Positions 9,468-20,457 of a DNA stretch of 64,000 bases are shown in pieces (positions within the stretch are counted from its first letter, which is position 1; each line of letters begins with the position of its first letter). The position numbers were made by a program, and so were the translations under genes. Origin of the DNA: Chlorophyllum brunneum. Lineage: Eukaryota > Basidiomycota > Agaricomycetes > Agaricales > Agaricaceae. Below the pieces are notes generated by a model. It saw only the letters and a program-made list of their open reading frames with translations, did not search any database and was not told the origin of the DNA. The DNA lies in the NCBI GenBank assembly GCA_963576785.1, contig OY756142.1, positions 1 to 64,000 on the forward strand, read 5' to 3'.

Positions 9468-10055
9468 GACGGGAAACGAGCGGCTGGTGTTGGATGAGAG
9501 AGAGAGGAAAAGCTGGGGCGTGGGACAACACACGCGCCCACATTTATCCCACACCACCGCCTATTTTTATCCCTCCAAGAATAGCTAGCTGCGCACAGGA
9601 AAGCCGTGTCCGCCAGGCCGGACCCGTTCATGGATCACGTCGCACAACATTGCCTGATCCTACTGCGCTCCTGCTCGAAGGAATGCCAAGATTTTGTATT
9701 CGACCCCTCAAGTATTCAATCGGATGTGACCAGACTGCGCGCAAAAGGCAGAAAGAATCAGCACTCGTACACCTGTATGACGTGATTGTCGAACGTTGCC
9801 TCTATTCCTACTCCTCTATAGGAGAACACGTCCGGTTCTTTTGGATGTCGCTACGTCTCCCCAGTTCGCCATTTCTCCAGGTGATGAGGTTGAACTTGAG
9901 GAGGACTGATTGGTACGTCTACACGCTGACGGGGTCTGGTGATCTCTTTATAGATTTATGCAATACCTAATCGAACTTGTATCCAGATACTTCAAATTCG
10001 TACTGAATCTTACACCCCGCCACCCCCGGGAACAAGGATATTTCCTGCTATCATT
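9468..10055. other. Intergenic between two convergently oriented-in-series minus-strand genes
   Basis: Holds the upstream region of the 8232-9467 gene and the 3' flank of the esterase gene. Apart from an A/T-rich TATA-like stretch near 9565-9572 on the minus strand, I see nothing specific. Confidence 0.4.
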
Positions 10056-11173
10056 TTAGTCCAGCCAAGTCACCCATCGACTTCCCTTGGTTTGAATGAT
10101 ATTCGCAATCTCCCTGGCTACGTGTCGATCTGCTTGTTCACTGGGGTGCAACTCGTTAAACCTGAAACCACCAGCCGCCCTTGATCAATTTCCTTCACTT
10201 GCCTTGGAAGCATGAATTACGCACCAGAGGTAGCTATCACGATCAGTTCCATTCACAACCGTACACACACTCTCCTCTGAATCACCAGTTTGGAACACGC
10301 AAGTGGTTATAGCCCCAGTAACGTTGAAGGGAGCGGTACCATTAAAGTAGTTCGCAGGATGCGCGTGCATGTCAGCGAAGAGACCATGCGAGTCAAAGAC
10401 CCCTTGGAACCTGAGGTGAGTCTCGTTTGGTCAACGAATACGTGAATATACAAACCGACGTGAGCGCCAGGAAGTTTAGGTGCAAGATCCTGAAGCATAA
10501 GCTTCGTCAACGCATTGCCAGAGAGAACCATCTCGCGTATCATAAGACTCCATTCTGTCGTATTGCGTTCCAAATGCCAGTACTTGTTTGGCCAGGAATC
10601 GGCGGAGTAAAGCGGTATTGTTTCAAGAGGGATCATCTGCCAATCCTACTTGTGAGCCTAGCACTTTACAAAGTACCAGAAACTCACGTTCTGTACCAGG
10701 AAATTCCTTCCTCCATTATCGTACATCGTCTGGACCCAGTTTGCTATACATCCTGCGACATCCACAATCGAAGCTGAGCTATCCCCCGTCAACAACGAAC
10801 TGACACCAATATCGTTCGTCCCGATCCACAAAGTAAAGATGGTACTGTCCCCATCAACCTTTATAGCTCCGCTCTCTTTGTCACCTAAGAACGTAGGGAT
10901 CTGGGATCCGAATACAGGAGGAAATGGACGAAAAGTGATGTCGTTAGAACAGGTGGCCCCGGCTCTTGCGTAGGGGAAGAGTTGGATACCAGCATAGCCA
11001 GCAACGTATACGGGCCACGGAGTACCTCCATCGCTTACAAGAACGACGTCGGTGTAGCTGTCACCAAAGGTGACCAGGGATCTAATCTGGTTCCTGCGGA
11101 AGGGCCCATTCCCGTGTTGGCTAGCCACAACCGAGAGAAGTGTGAAGGGAACCGCAAGCGCGCCGATCTTCAT
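10056..11173 (-). CDS. Secreted GDSL acetylesterase, carbohydrate esterase family 16-like
   Basis: Four exons: 11173-10688, 10645-10456, 10402-10225 and 10161-10056, giving 319 residues. A signal peptide (MKIGALAVPFTLLSVVAS) is followed by the GDSL block FGDSYTD with nucleophile Ser39, WIGTND with Asn120, and NELHPSEQ with His290. Fungal CE16 enzymes remove acetyl groups from hemicellulose oligosaccharides outside the cell. The position three before the catalytic His, usually Asp, reads Asn287 here. Intron 3 uses GTGCGT, which restores the frame through the HPSEQ block. An A/T-rich TATA-like stretch lies at 11224-11245, about 60 bp upstream of the start. Confidence 0.88.
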
Positions 11174-12230
11174 GACAACAGTAGAACGCTAGAGTAAGCA
11201 AAACCTCCAACTCTACCTGCCCTTAAATATTCAATATATATTCATAGAACAGGCGATTTATGTACGACCCGTATATCTGCCTTGTGGTAGGCACAGCTTC
11301 TACACTCGTAAGATATCCGAGTCTGACCAGAAGCCTTCGTTCATATGACGTTCCCCTGGTTCCATCTTTTCTAGGCTGATGATGGAACATTCCTTTGACG
11401 GACAGAATGTGTCCAAGTACGGGTCAGGTGTGAATATGCGCATGGCGGTGGGAGGAAGGGTAGTGTCCGACTCCACTCGGGCCGTGAACTGAGGTTTGTG
11501 TCTTCTTCGGACGCTCTTTAGGGACGGAAAGACTGGCCATTGGAAGGATACAGGTTTACTTCGGGGATTTCCTCTTCCAAGCTATTATGTGTGGCGGCCA
11601 GGCTAAAAATACAACAAATGAAACCGGGTGGCAGAGTCAAAAGCAAGATATATATTGATTGCACACGACGGGAAGAAAGTTCAGCAACAACATGGTTTGG
11701 ATGGTGATAGTTCCTGAACGGCTGATAATTCCCCTTCAGACAGGTGAGAGTCTCAGTTCCTATTGTCCTTCTTCTGGTGCTAACAATAAAGACTCAATCC
11801 TATTCTGGACACACGATTGGTGAGTAGTACTTAGCGCGATGCTCCCTTGTATCACCGGGCCGTCTTCGTCAGTACTCACCATGGTAGGATCTACGACTCA
11901 CAGTCTGGTCGTTCTGTCCCCACCAAGACGTTGAGTGAAACAAATAGCTTCACCGTAGTTGAGTTTACCTCTCGTGAGCGAGGGATGTAGTCATCAGTGA
12001 GCGGAGAGTATTGGCGGTGGCTGGATAATACCATGCATCCTTTTAGTAGGCGACACTTCGCGGGTCTTCTCTCGGGATGGTGTAACCATGATCTGGGCAC
12101 TGTTGGAATAAGCTGGGTGGTCTGTACTGTTCAGTATCATCGTGGAAGTGGATGTTTGACTTCATGTCCGCCATTTAATTTGTCGTGTGAAATATTAATA
12201 AGCCGAGGTTCACCTATCACCACGACCACT
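11174..12230. other. Intergenic between divergent genes
   Basis: About 1 kb separating the divergent esterase and HNH genes. Only the TATA-like stretch near 11235 is notable. Short ORFs on both strands lack any recognisable motif. Confidence 0.4.
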
Positions 12231-13570
12231 ATGGCTGCTCTTCCTTCACTTAAAGAGGTCGGTTTCGACGCAGAAGGCATCGGCGCTTGGCGATTAATTC
12301 TTGGTGCCGAGGCGGCCGCGCCTGAACTCCTCCCATCCACTCCTAAACACAACGATAATCTTGTCGGCATCCGTGTGTTGGGCTGGTTTCTGAAGGATTT
12401 TTGGGACCTCCGTACCTATGAATTCGGGCTCATCCCCTACCACCGGTTACTTCTAGAAATCAAAGCCTGCCATCAGGTCGACAATGAGACCGTCAGGAGC
12501 GAAGAGGAGATTCAAGTTCAACATGCAAAAAACGTCGCGTTGGGTCTCATGTATAGGAACCACTTAATGCGCGTTTGTAGGTATAGGACTAAGGCCTCTA
12601 TGACACTACGTTCACGACGACCTAGCCCATTTCGCTATTGAGACTACCCCCAGTCCATCACCCCCTGTTTCCCCTCCACCCCCCGATGACCGTAAGGAAA
12701 ATATAATTTCTGCAATGGCCAAGTGCCCCACAACAATACCAGAGGCAAAACAACAGGCGCGATCCCGCAACCTATACACACTCTGATTCTCAGCTTACCG
12801 TACCCAGGCCCTACTCCGCGATAGTTGTAAACGCATGGTTTCTGGATCGTACGATATATCCTCTTGCGACGATTACCCAGCCCTGCGCCAGAAGATGGCC
12901 GCTGATGTTGAAGCTATGATTGCTAAAACCAAATGTGTCCCTCTCTTTTCCTACTCGGCGCGAGATGCTGGAAAGGTAAATTCTTCAGTGTTAACAATAA
13001 TCTATTTGACGCCTTTAGGAGTATGCGACCACTGTATTTGATATGTTCGAGATGTTGGGATTGAAAGACGAGGTGGATAGGCTGCTCGGTGGACAGATCA
13101 ACAGTCTCCGCAATGTCCTCACGTTGCCCAACGATATGCACTTCTGCTTTGACACGTTTAGACTCTGGTTCGAGGAAGTTCAAGGGGGGGAAGGAAGTTC
13201 TCCCTGCGCTTTTCTTGTATTCACTTTTTCAATAGCCGAATACTTATGATATCGTTGCGCATGACCAACGGATTTTTTTCACGATGGTGGATCGTCCTCG
13301 TCCCCGTCGTATCACCTTCGAACTCGATTCACAAGTAGCAGCCGATTGCAAAAAAAAGGGATTCCACTCCCGGATTTACCGGATCGCAATTTGATCGCTC
13401 TTCGTGCTGCATGTACCCGCGTCGTGCATGCGTCTGGTGCCTCCGAACACGCTCGCCAAATCTTGAAAGACAGGGAAACCATTTCGGTTTTGGCCGAAGA
13501 CGGAAGCAATGCTGATCCACTCAGCGCACTCCTACGTCAAAAAATCTCGGAGATGGAAAGTCGTGGTTAG
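12231..13570 (+). pseudogene. HNH-nuclease-like fungal protein with an A8-tract frameshift
   Basis: Exons by frame continuity: 12231-12576, 12626-12691, 12794-12975, 13019-about 13174 and 13236-onward. The middle has ALLRDSCKRMVSGSYD and NVLTLPNDMHFCFDTFRLWFEE. These match the arrangement of the fungal HNH_2-type domain (R-D-x-C/Y-x-C-V-x-G-x-D, then N-x-L-x-L-x-x-x-x-H-x-x-F-D). The first Cys pair is degenerate. At the A run 13350-13357 the reading frame must shift by one base. Upstream residues ELDSQVAAD and downstream GIPLPDLPDRNLIALRAACTRV both look genuine, the latter being the usual C-terminal block of the family. So the gene is either a recent pseudogene or carries a one-base homopolymer sequencing error. 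Confidence 0.65.
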
Positions 13571-14228
13571 TTGTCCGGTGATTGAAGGACTCTCCTTGGG
13601 AGGCCAAGTACTTTTCTGCCGGTTTATGTGACAAGAATGGAGATTTATCACTCGTGTCTTTTCGCCGATTTGAGAACGACGATTCAAGGGATGACGATGA
13701 GTAGACTGGAGCATCGGGCGTACAAACATCATACATTGCATAACAGGGAACTAGTGAGATCACACTCACGGAGCGTTGACCCAAAGATTCATACAGTACA
13801 AATGCACCAGCAGGCACGATCAATAAAAATTGCACCTAGCGAACTAAGAGCACGAGAATCGCATCTGCAGCTTTCTACCCACCTCCACCTAGAATGAAGC
13901 GGAGAACCTTCACTGTACTCATTCGCGAGTGATGTACTCCCCTTAGCACCTTCGTGAAAACGCTGAAAGCTGGATCATATCCAAAAAAACGACGTTCCAG
14001 TTGGATTGTTCATTCCAGAATCGAGCGACGGAGGGAGTTGATAGTGGACAACGAAGATTATTCCCCTCCGCAATCTTAATATACCTATCATGCCCGGTAT
14101 TTTTGTTCGGCCAATTATACCGCAGTTATTGGCTTCGCGGGACAGTCGCAGGCAAGAAAGTTGGGTAAGTGACTAGTGTATTTGTCAAGGCGACGTGAAA
14201 CGAGTACGAAGCGAGAAAGCTTTCCAAT
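13571..14228. other. Intergenic, nothing recognised
   Basis: Short overlapping ORFs on both strands without motifs; no repeat or RNA gene seen. Confidence 0.4.
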
Positions 14229-14579
14229 CTACGTGCGTCTACTACAACTTAAACATAGTGAGTCTTTGAGCAGTGAACGCGCAATACGTGCGCCCGATGT
14301 TCCAGCGATTGCGGCCAGCATCCGATCTGAATAAAGCACGACTGTCATGAAAATAACACTACATGTGATTACAAGGACTTCTCCTGCTCCAGGTAAGAGC
14401 GCGAATAGCAAGCTCGCCACCCAAGATGACATTGAAGTGGTAAGGCTGTGAATACCAGGAATGATATGCTAAATCTGCACGGCAAGAACTACGAGACCAG
14501 TGATACCAAATGATGACCGGAAGGATTCCAATCCATGGCTCTTCTGCAGGGGAAGGGGTTCGACGGCTGTACGAAGCAT
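14229..14579 (-). pseudogene. Small hydrophobic protein frame with one in-frame TAG
   Basis: From ATG at 14579 the frame reads LESFRSSFGITGLVVLAVQI, meets TAG at 14471-14469, and continues in the same frame for 80 codons. That second part holds two strongly hydrophobic segments (WVASLLFALLPGAGEVLVITC and a following helix). The single stop between two coherent halves suggests a nonsense mutation or an unseen intron. I do not recognise the family. Confidence 0.3.
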
Positions 14580-14703
14580 ATCTTCACGATGGACTGGATG
14601 TTGTACTAGTATAGTAGCTTATGAGTAACCCAACTGTAATAATGCGATGCAAAAGTATCGAAGATTCAAATCAGAATACTAACAAGAGGGTCATGGGATT
14701 CCT

Positions 14704-16591
14704 TCAGCGGTTCATTACACCCCTTCCTTTCGTCCGCTTTTTAGCCACCCCTGGTGGCTCCTGCACCTCCATCTCTTGAGGTAGCGCAGGGTGACGTTCG
14801 TGCTCGGGAGGGAGTGGCGAACACTCCCATAGAGGGCTTTGTAACAGTCGTAAGTCGTCTGGGTGGGCTTGAGGCGAGGGGTACATATCCATCGGTCGAG
14901 GTATAAGAGGGGATGCGACCCCAAATGAAAAATCGGACGTCGGGATAGGAGCTATAGAATTTGTACTCGTTGGTGATGGGTAAGCTACGATATCAGCATC
15001 TGGTTCCAATTGCGACGGTAGTTGGGAAAGGGGCGATGGACCGGGACGTGGAGACCGAAGTGAGCAATGAGTTAGATTTGATTTTGACTTTAAGATACGC
15101 CGTGTACAGATGATGGGCGATTTCATAACGAAGCCAGCAGGACTTGTTGGAACCAGTGGGGGAGACAAGGGTAAGGGAGAGCTTGGAGCTGTTACGAAGG
15201 ACATGGCTGGAGACGACATGGGTGTGGAGAACGCTGAGTCAAGAAATGGTGAAGATACGCCCGTTGGTCGAGTTTGTGATCGAAAGTCTAGTGCGGTTGG
15301 TATTTGCGCAGGCGATGTGATTGATTGCGGGGCTATAACCGGTGTTAACGATTGAGATAGTGGCGTAGGTGGAATACCAGGTACTGGTGAATAAAACCCT
15401 GGTAATGGAGATGAAGGTATGATTTGCGGAATCATATCTGGAGGAAGTGGTGGTGATTGCGGAGGAGCAGGACTGATTGGCCAGTCACGTTCGAACCAAG
15501 TTCCTGGTATGAGTGCGATTGGGAGTAACCAAGTTGCGCTAAGAATGACACCATATCCTTGGTCGTAACTAGCGATGGTACTCCAGCTCCACGAAATAAA
15601 AGTTCCGATGTACCCGAGGCACGGTGCGATGTGCTGGATTAAAAGGAGAGTAGGCCGGAGAGGAAGCGGAAAGGCGTCGATGGGAAGATTGTTGAAGAAC
15701 CAAGAAAGTGCTGTAGTGATCATGGCGGTACGTTTGGCGGCCTCGAGTTGTCTGTCGTTGAGAATGTCGAGAACGGGAGGCGGAAGGAACCTTGAGGAGA
15801 TATTATGAGTGAACCAGAGATTGGTGAATGTACATATGAACGTACATGCGGTAACCCCACCACATGCACTGGATAGACAACTTGTCCTTGGAAGGTATCC
15901 AAATACGAGTAGCATGAGCACGAAGTCGTCGTTCGCGCGTTCGAGGACTCAGGGGTTGATCGTTATCATCAAGAAGAGGTGGCGGGGGAGGAGGTTGGGC
16001 AAACCAGCTGAACGTAGGCAAAACATTCGCCCATTGCCACCCTGGTATTGGAGGGGGAGATTCTGGCCCCGGTACTGGCTCATTCGTTTCTTCTTCCTCC
16101 AAAATTACTTCAGAATCAGCCAACTCGACGAGAGAGTCTCCTGCTGGGAGGAGTGGAGAATAGACCATAACACCTGAGTCTGAAATCATGTCAGGAGCAT
16201 TGACATCATAATGCTGAGGATCAGGGTTCCCCGCATGGACCTGCTCGTCCCTTGGAGTACCTAGGCCTTCAAGAATGCTCCAAACACTGGGATGACCGTC
16301 ATCTATGTTGCGCGAACCATTCATGATAGTAACGTTACGGAGAATCCTAATGAGCTTGGAATCCTGAATATTAACGGAAGGTAGAGGTTCGCCATCTTGG
16401 AGAAACTCTGGGTCCGTAGCCTGTACGTTATGGGGAAGCGGAAGGTTGTCGATAAGAGACTGGATCCGGAGAGCGAGGGGGATGGGCTCGACATGGGCTA
16501 TATCTGCTACGGCTTCGTCCTGATTAATTTCTGGAGGACTTTCAGATTTTCTGAGGATATTCCTGAGGCGAGCGGCGATGCTGCTGACCAT
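14704..16591 (-). CDS. Multi-pass membrane protein with long proline-rich tail, basidiomycete-type hypothetical
   Basis: Two exons, 16591-15846 and 15790-14704, joined by a 55-nt GT-AG intron that restores GYR-M-FLPPPVLDILNDR, give 610 residues. The N-terminal third is acidic and soluble-looking with a proline cluster. After residue 240 come hydrophobic segments around ITTALSWFFNNLPIDAF, LLLIQHIAPCLGYIGTFI and ILSATWLLPIALIPG, consistent with three or four membrane passes. The last 250 residues are Pro/Ser-rich and end in basic residues (KKRTKGRGVMNR). No enzymatic motif is seen and I do not recognise a named family. Confidence 0.7.
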
Positions 16592-16893
16592 CGACCTGTT
16601 GATGAAAGCACCTGCATGAATGCTGCATGGCGGTTATGCCACACGTGATGGCCTTTAGCATAGCCACCGAGACGACATAGCTGCACTCCTGCTTGGTGAA
16701 TTTTCCAACACGGGCTCTTCTAACTGTCCTGATCATGATGGCTGCAATAGTTCCTCAACATTGTATCACCTCTAACGCCCCCTTCATCGGTGATTTTCTG
16801 CATCAGAACTCACCCTATGGTCTATTGCTTCGCGCATTGTAACAAGGAGCGTGGAAAGCAGCAGGGGGCTAGTTTTATTATATTCAATCTATC

Positions 16894-16899
16894 CACGTG
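16894..16899. promoter_or_regulatory. CACGTG box upstream of the relic dioxygenase copy
   Basis: Part of a block (ATCCACGTG then an A/T-rich AACATC stretch) shared with the three downstream paralogues; 115 bp before the relic ATG. An AGCGTGG motif lies about 45 bp further up, as in the other copies. Confidence 0.5.
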
Positions 16900-17008
16900 C
16901 CCAGGCTTTACATCAACATCCAATATTCAGTATTCAATGTCCAGATCGATAAGTGGGACTCTTTCCCACTACTGCCACCAGGCACTGGCCATTCGCCACG
17001 GCACCTCA

Positions 17009-17244
17009 ATGTCCCAGAAACCTGTCAGGACGCTTCGCGAAATGTGGACTGCTCAAGACAAATGCCACGAGTCGTGGACCACTGGCGTCATAAATCATTC
17101 AGGATGAGCAACATCGCTCTACTTGGGGTATGCAGATGGATTCGATGGCTGGACTAGTTCTTGGCTGTATAGTCATCTCAAATTTGGTTCAATCGGACGA
17201 TAAGGACATAGCGGCGCGAGGTTCCGTACCCTGGTAAGGAATAG
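17009..17244 (+). pseudogene. Relic of the 2OG-Fe(II) dioxygenase array, catalytic core deleted
   Basis: The first exon is recognisable (PVRTLREMWTAQDKCHESWTTGV, compare LREIWAAQEKYHEPWTTGV in the next copy), as is the start of exon 2. The sequence then jumps at about 17217 to the last codons and stop region of the family (GTAAGGAATAG) and the shared 3' flank with TTTTGGCAGTCGAT. The HxD, distal His and Arg region is absent. Confidence 0.85.
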
Positions 17245-17969
17245 CTCTCAGATACTGTTTCGAATGTATAATAGGCAATACCTAGTCAGTATTTTGGCAG
17301 TCGATAGCGAGATATTTGGGTCAATTGGCCAATAAGGGAGTCTCACTATATTTTGTACTTACACCAGCGGCTCGGGCCTCGAAAATTGGCTCCCTCCTTT
17401 TACCAGAAATTCTCGAACTCAAGTTTGGAAAACGCGGATGCAAGAGATGTCTTAAAAGACTAAATATGATTGGGAGGTATGCCATTTCAGGAAACCATGA
17501 GGCTGTGTCCTTCATGTTACTATGAAAGCGGAAAGCTGTCGATGACTCCGACGATTAGCGACTGAGTCCGGGGGCAAGTGACATGGATCATATATACAAC
17601 CGCCTCCTTGCTGAGAGACTTGAGATTTTCTGAGGACATTCCTGCGACAAGTGATGCCATTGACCATCGAGCTATCGATGAAAAGAACCATATGTGACGC
17701 TTTCCGCAGAATACCTTGCTAGCGCTTAACTCCAGCACCTTGTTTCATCACCCCTCTGTAGATTTACCTCGACTGGGCTCAATCTATACCTTATGGCCTT
17801 ATAGCATATATAGGAACGTGGACAAAACCAAGGGACTAGTTCCTTAACCGTTGGGAGATATTCAATTTATCCACGTGTTCGAGCGTTATATTAACATCGA
17901 TAGATAACTCACATGTACCCACACAGCTTGACAGACTCTTTCACCCCGCCAACCACTGTACTTCATCAA
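17245..17969. other. Spacer and promoter between relic and intact dioxygenase copy
   Basis: Contains the 3' flank of the relic and the 5' flank of copy 1. The stretch 17705-17900 is homologous to the upstream flanks of the next two copies. No independent gene seen. Confidence 0.6.
17872..17877. promoter_or_regulatory. CACGTG box upstream of dioxygenase copy 1
   Basis: E-box-like palindrome in a conserved block TTTATCCACGTGTTCGAGCG followed by TATATTAACATCGAT, 98 bp before the ATG at 17970. An AACGTGG motif about 55 bp upstream is also shared. Binding by a bHLH factor is inference. Confidence 0.6.
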
Positions 17970-19437
17970 ATGGACCAGAACCCTATCGAAAAACTTCGTG
18001 AAATCTGGGCTGCCCAAGAAAAATATCATGAGCCGTGGACCACTGGCGTCGTAGACTTGGCGGGATCAGAAACGTTGCTCTTTTTCAAGTATGCGAATGG
18101 TTCACCCCAGTAAGTCCTCTTCATGTGCATAATGTTTGATGGATTGACTAATTTCTGTATAGGTACCTCAATATTGGTTCAATCAGTGCCAACGACATAA
18201 GCGCGCTCACCGACGCCTGTAGTCCCGCCACTTTTGGACGAGGACCGGTAGATGTTCTCGATGAGACATACCGCAAGGCTTGGAAACTTGACGAGGATTC
18301 GTTTGCTTGGCGTTTTAACCCGGATTCCGGACAGTTCGTTTCGCAGCTCGCACATGGTCTCTGTCCCTGGGATTCCTTTCGAAAAGGAATTCGTGTTGAG
18401 CCCTACAAACTTAACGTCTACAGTGAGACACCGTCCTCACCCACCAATTTTCTATTCCTAAATTACCGTTCGTAGGTCAAGGAGGATTCTTCAAGGCCCA
18501 CAAGGACACACCCCATGCGGAGAACATGTTCGGATCGCTTGTGTTCACCCTTCCCACTCAGCACCAAGGCGGAAACCTACTCCTGCGCCATCGAACTCGC
18601 GATCTCGACTTTCATGGTTCTACTCTCCTTCAGTCAGCCTCCCCCACCTCGGTCGCGTATGTGGCCTTCTACAGCGACGTCGAGCACGAGATCCTGGAAG
18701 TCACCTCCGGCACCCGGATTACAGTAACCTTCAACCTCTACTTTGACCCCTTCCGAGCCGCGCCAGTAACCCCAAAGGTACCACTCAGGGTTCCTAAAAA
18801 TCCATTCAACACAGCCTTACGGGATGTTTTTCGCGACGCAGCCTTCATTCGAAACCATCAGTATCTAGGATTCGGTCTCGAGTATGATTATCCGAAACGA
18901 GTAAACGACTACTATGGACGGCAAAAACTGAACTATCCTAAAAGTGGTGGTGGTTACAATTATAATACCAAGCAGCTGGTGCGATATCTGAAAGGACCAG
19001 ACGCATTTTTATACCGCATGCTCGAAGAATTGGGGCTCAAACCTTCCCTGAGATACCTTTATGGGTCGAGCGACCGCGGGGAACGCTGTGATTTATGGGT
19101 TCTGTTCTCCCGGATTGTCGATGGAGGAAATGAAGCCTCGGAACTACGTTATCTCTTGAAGCAGGATGATGAGGCCTGCATCGTATGGAAGGATGGAAAG
19201 TCTGAGGAGACAGCCAAACATGACATGCGCTATTCGTGGGCTAGAACCTACTTTGATGATATTCAAGAGTACCGGAGTCGCACCATCGATGTTAACTGGA
19301 TCACAAAACCAAGTGGTAATCTCCGTGGGGAGACCCATTATAGGGAACTTGGAAACGAAGCCGCAGAAGAGATTTATTACTTTCGAGTTTGTATCATCGT
19401 AGATGTCACCCAGACTCCTTGTCCTCGTAAGGAATAG
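17970..19437 (+). CDS. 2-oxoglutarate/Fe(II)-dependent dioxygenase-like protein, intact copy
   Basis: Three exons, 17970-18109, 18163-18422 and 18476-19437, giving 453 residues. ATG at 17970 is chosen because an upstream ATG at 17913 is not conserved in the paralogues. The jelly-roll signature is complete: HKD (His142, Asp144), distal His204 in SDVEHEI and Arg214 in SGTRITVTFNLYF. These are the iron-binding triad and the co-substrate-binding Arg of prolyl-4-hydroxylase-type oxygenases. The N-terminal 130 residues (LREIWAAQEKYHEPW) and C-terminal 230 residues are family-specific. The substrate is unknown. This is the only member of the local array without a disabling lesion. Confidence 0.85.
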
Positions 19438-20457
19438 TTCTAACCTGCTGTTTCCTCGAGCGTGTAACAAGCGATGTATGGTCACCATTTCGGCAGTCAA
19501 TGACGAGAGACGTTTGGGTTGGTGGATCAGTGTACACCCATGATGGGGTAGAAGTCCCCACCATACCCTCTGTATGACTTAACCCACAGCAAGGATCTGT
19601 GACCCGTTCTACAACAATTTTCGGACACGGCACGTTCCGCAAACGCGGATGCAATAGGTGTCTTCCTCCGCATGACAACCTGAATGATTCTGATTGTTAG
19701 TACTGCTAGTGTAGATTTCATTTCACACCCACAGATGATGGATTGAGCGAAGCCTTGAAGAAAACCTGGTACCCATCTCGCTTATCCCGTTCCTATGATA
19801 GACTCTTGCAAGAAGACTACCAAAAATATAATGTAAATTGCATCCCCATCTCCCGCTTTAAGTTTTGGCAATGGGCATCCAATTAATAGTCTTTGAATTC
19901 ATAATTTCTTTATGTGAACGCGAACGTGGAGTAAAAATATGGTGGTTCGGATAATTGGGGACTTGGAAAGGTCATCGAGTTCTTGGAATGACTGGATCCA
20001 GAGGGCAGATAAGGTGCGGTCGACACCATTACATGTTTGGCGAATTTCTAATGAGCAGTAAATATGACACGCGCAGATTTCCTCAACACAACCACCGACT
20101 TAAACTAGGGAGTGCAGGAAACAAACGCATGTTGAACCTAGATGCCGTTGTTGTTTTCCCCAACTACCGAGGCCTCCAATAGTCTGGATGCAGGCTTTTT
20201 CGACGAGGGCAATAATAATTCGGGAGCATTTAACTCCTGCACCTGGTTTCATCACCCATCCTCAATCCATACCCTAGCCATGCATGTATCAGAACGTGGA
20301 CAAACCAGGAGACCAGTTCCATAACTGCCTCAAGCGAATACGTTAGGATATTCAGTTTATCCACGTGTTCGAGCGTATATTAACATTGATCGATAACCCA
20401 TATGTACCCACACAGTTGACATACACTTTCACCTTGCCACTTAATGCCCCTCATCAA
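19438..20457. other. Spacer between dioxygenase copies 1 and 2
   Basis: Holds the shared 3' flank (GTGTAACAAGCGATGTATGGTCACC) after copy 1 and, from about 20128, a block repeated upstream of copy 3 near 22257. No independent gene seen. Confidence 0.6.
20362..20367. promoter_or_regulatory. CACGTG box upstream of dioxygenase copy 2
   Basis: Same conserved block as at 17872, 96 bp before the ATG at 20458. It is retained although the gene is broken. Confidence 0.6.

Noticed and set aside
17913..17969. Upstream ATG (MYPHSL...) as the start of dioxygenase copy 1
   Set aside because: In copy 2 this frame has a stop and in copy 3 the ATG is missing, so the conserved MDQ start is preferred.
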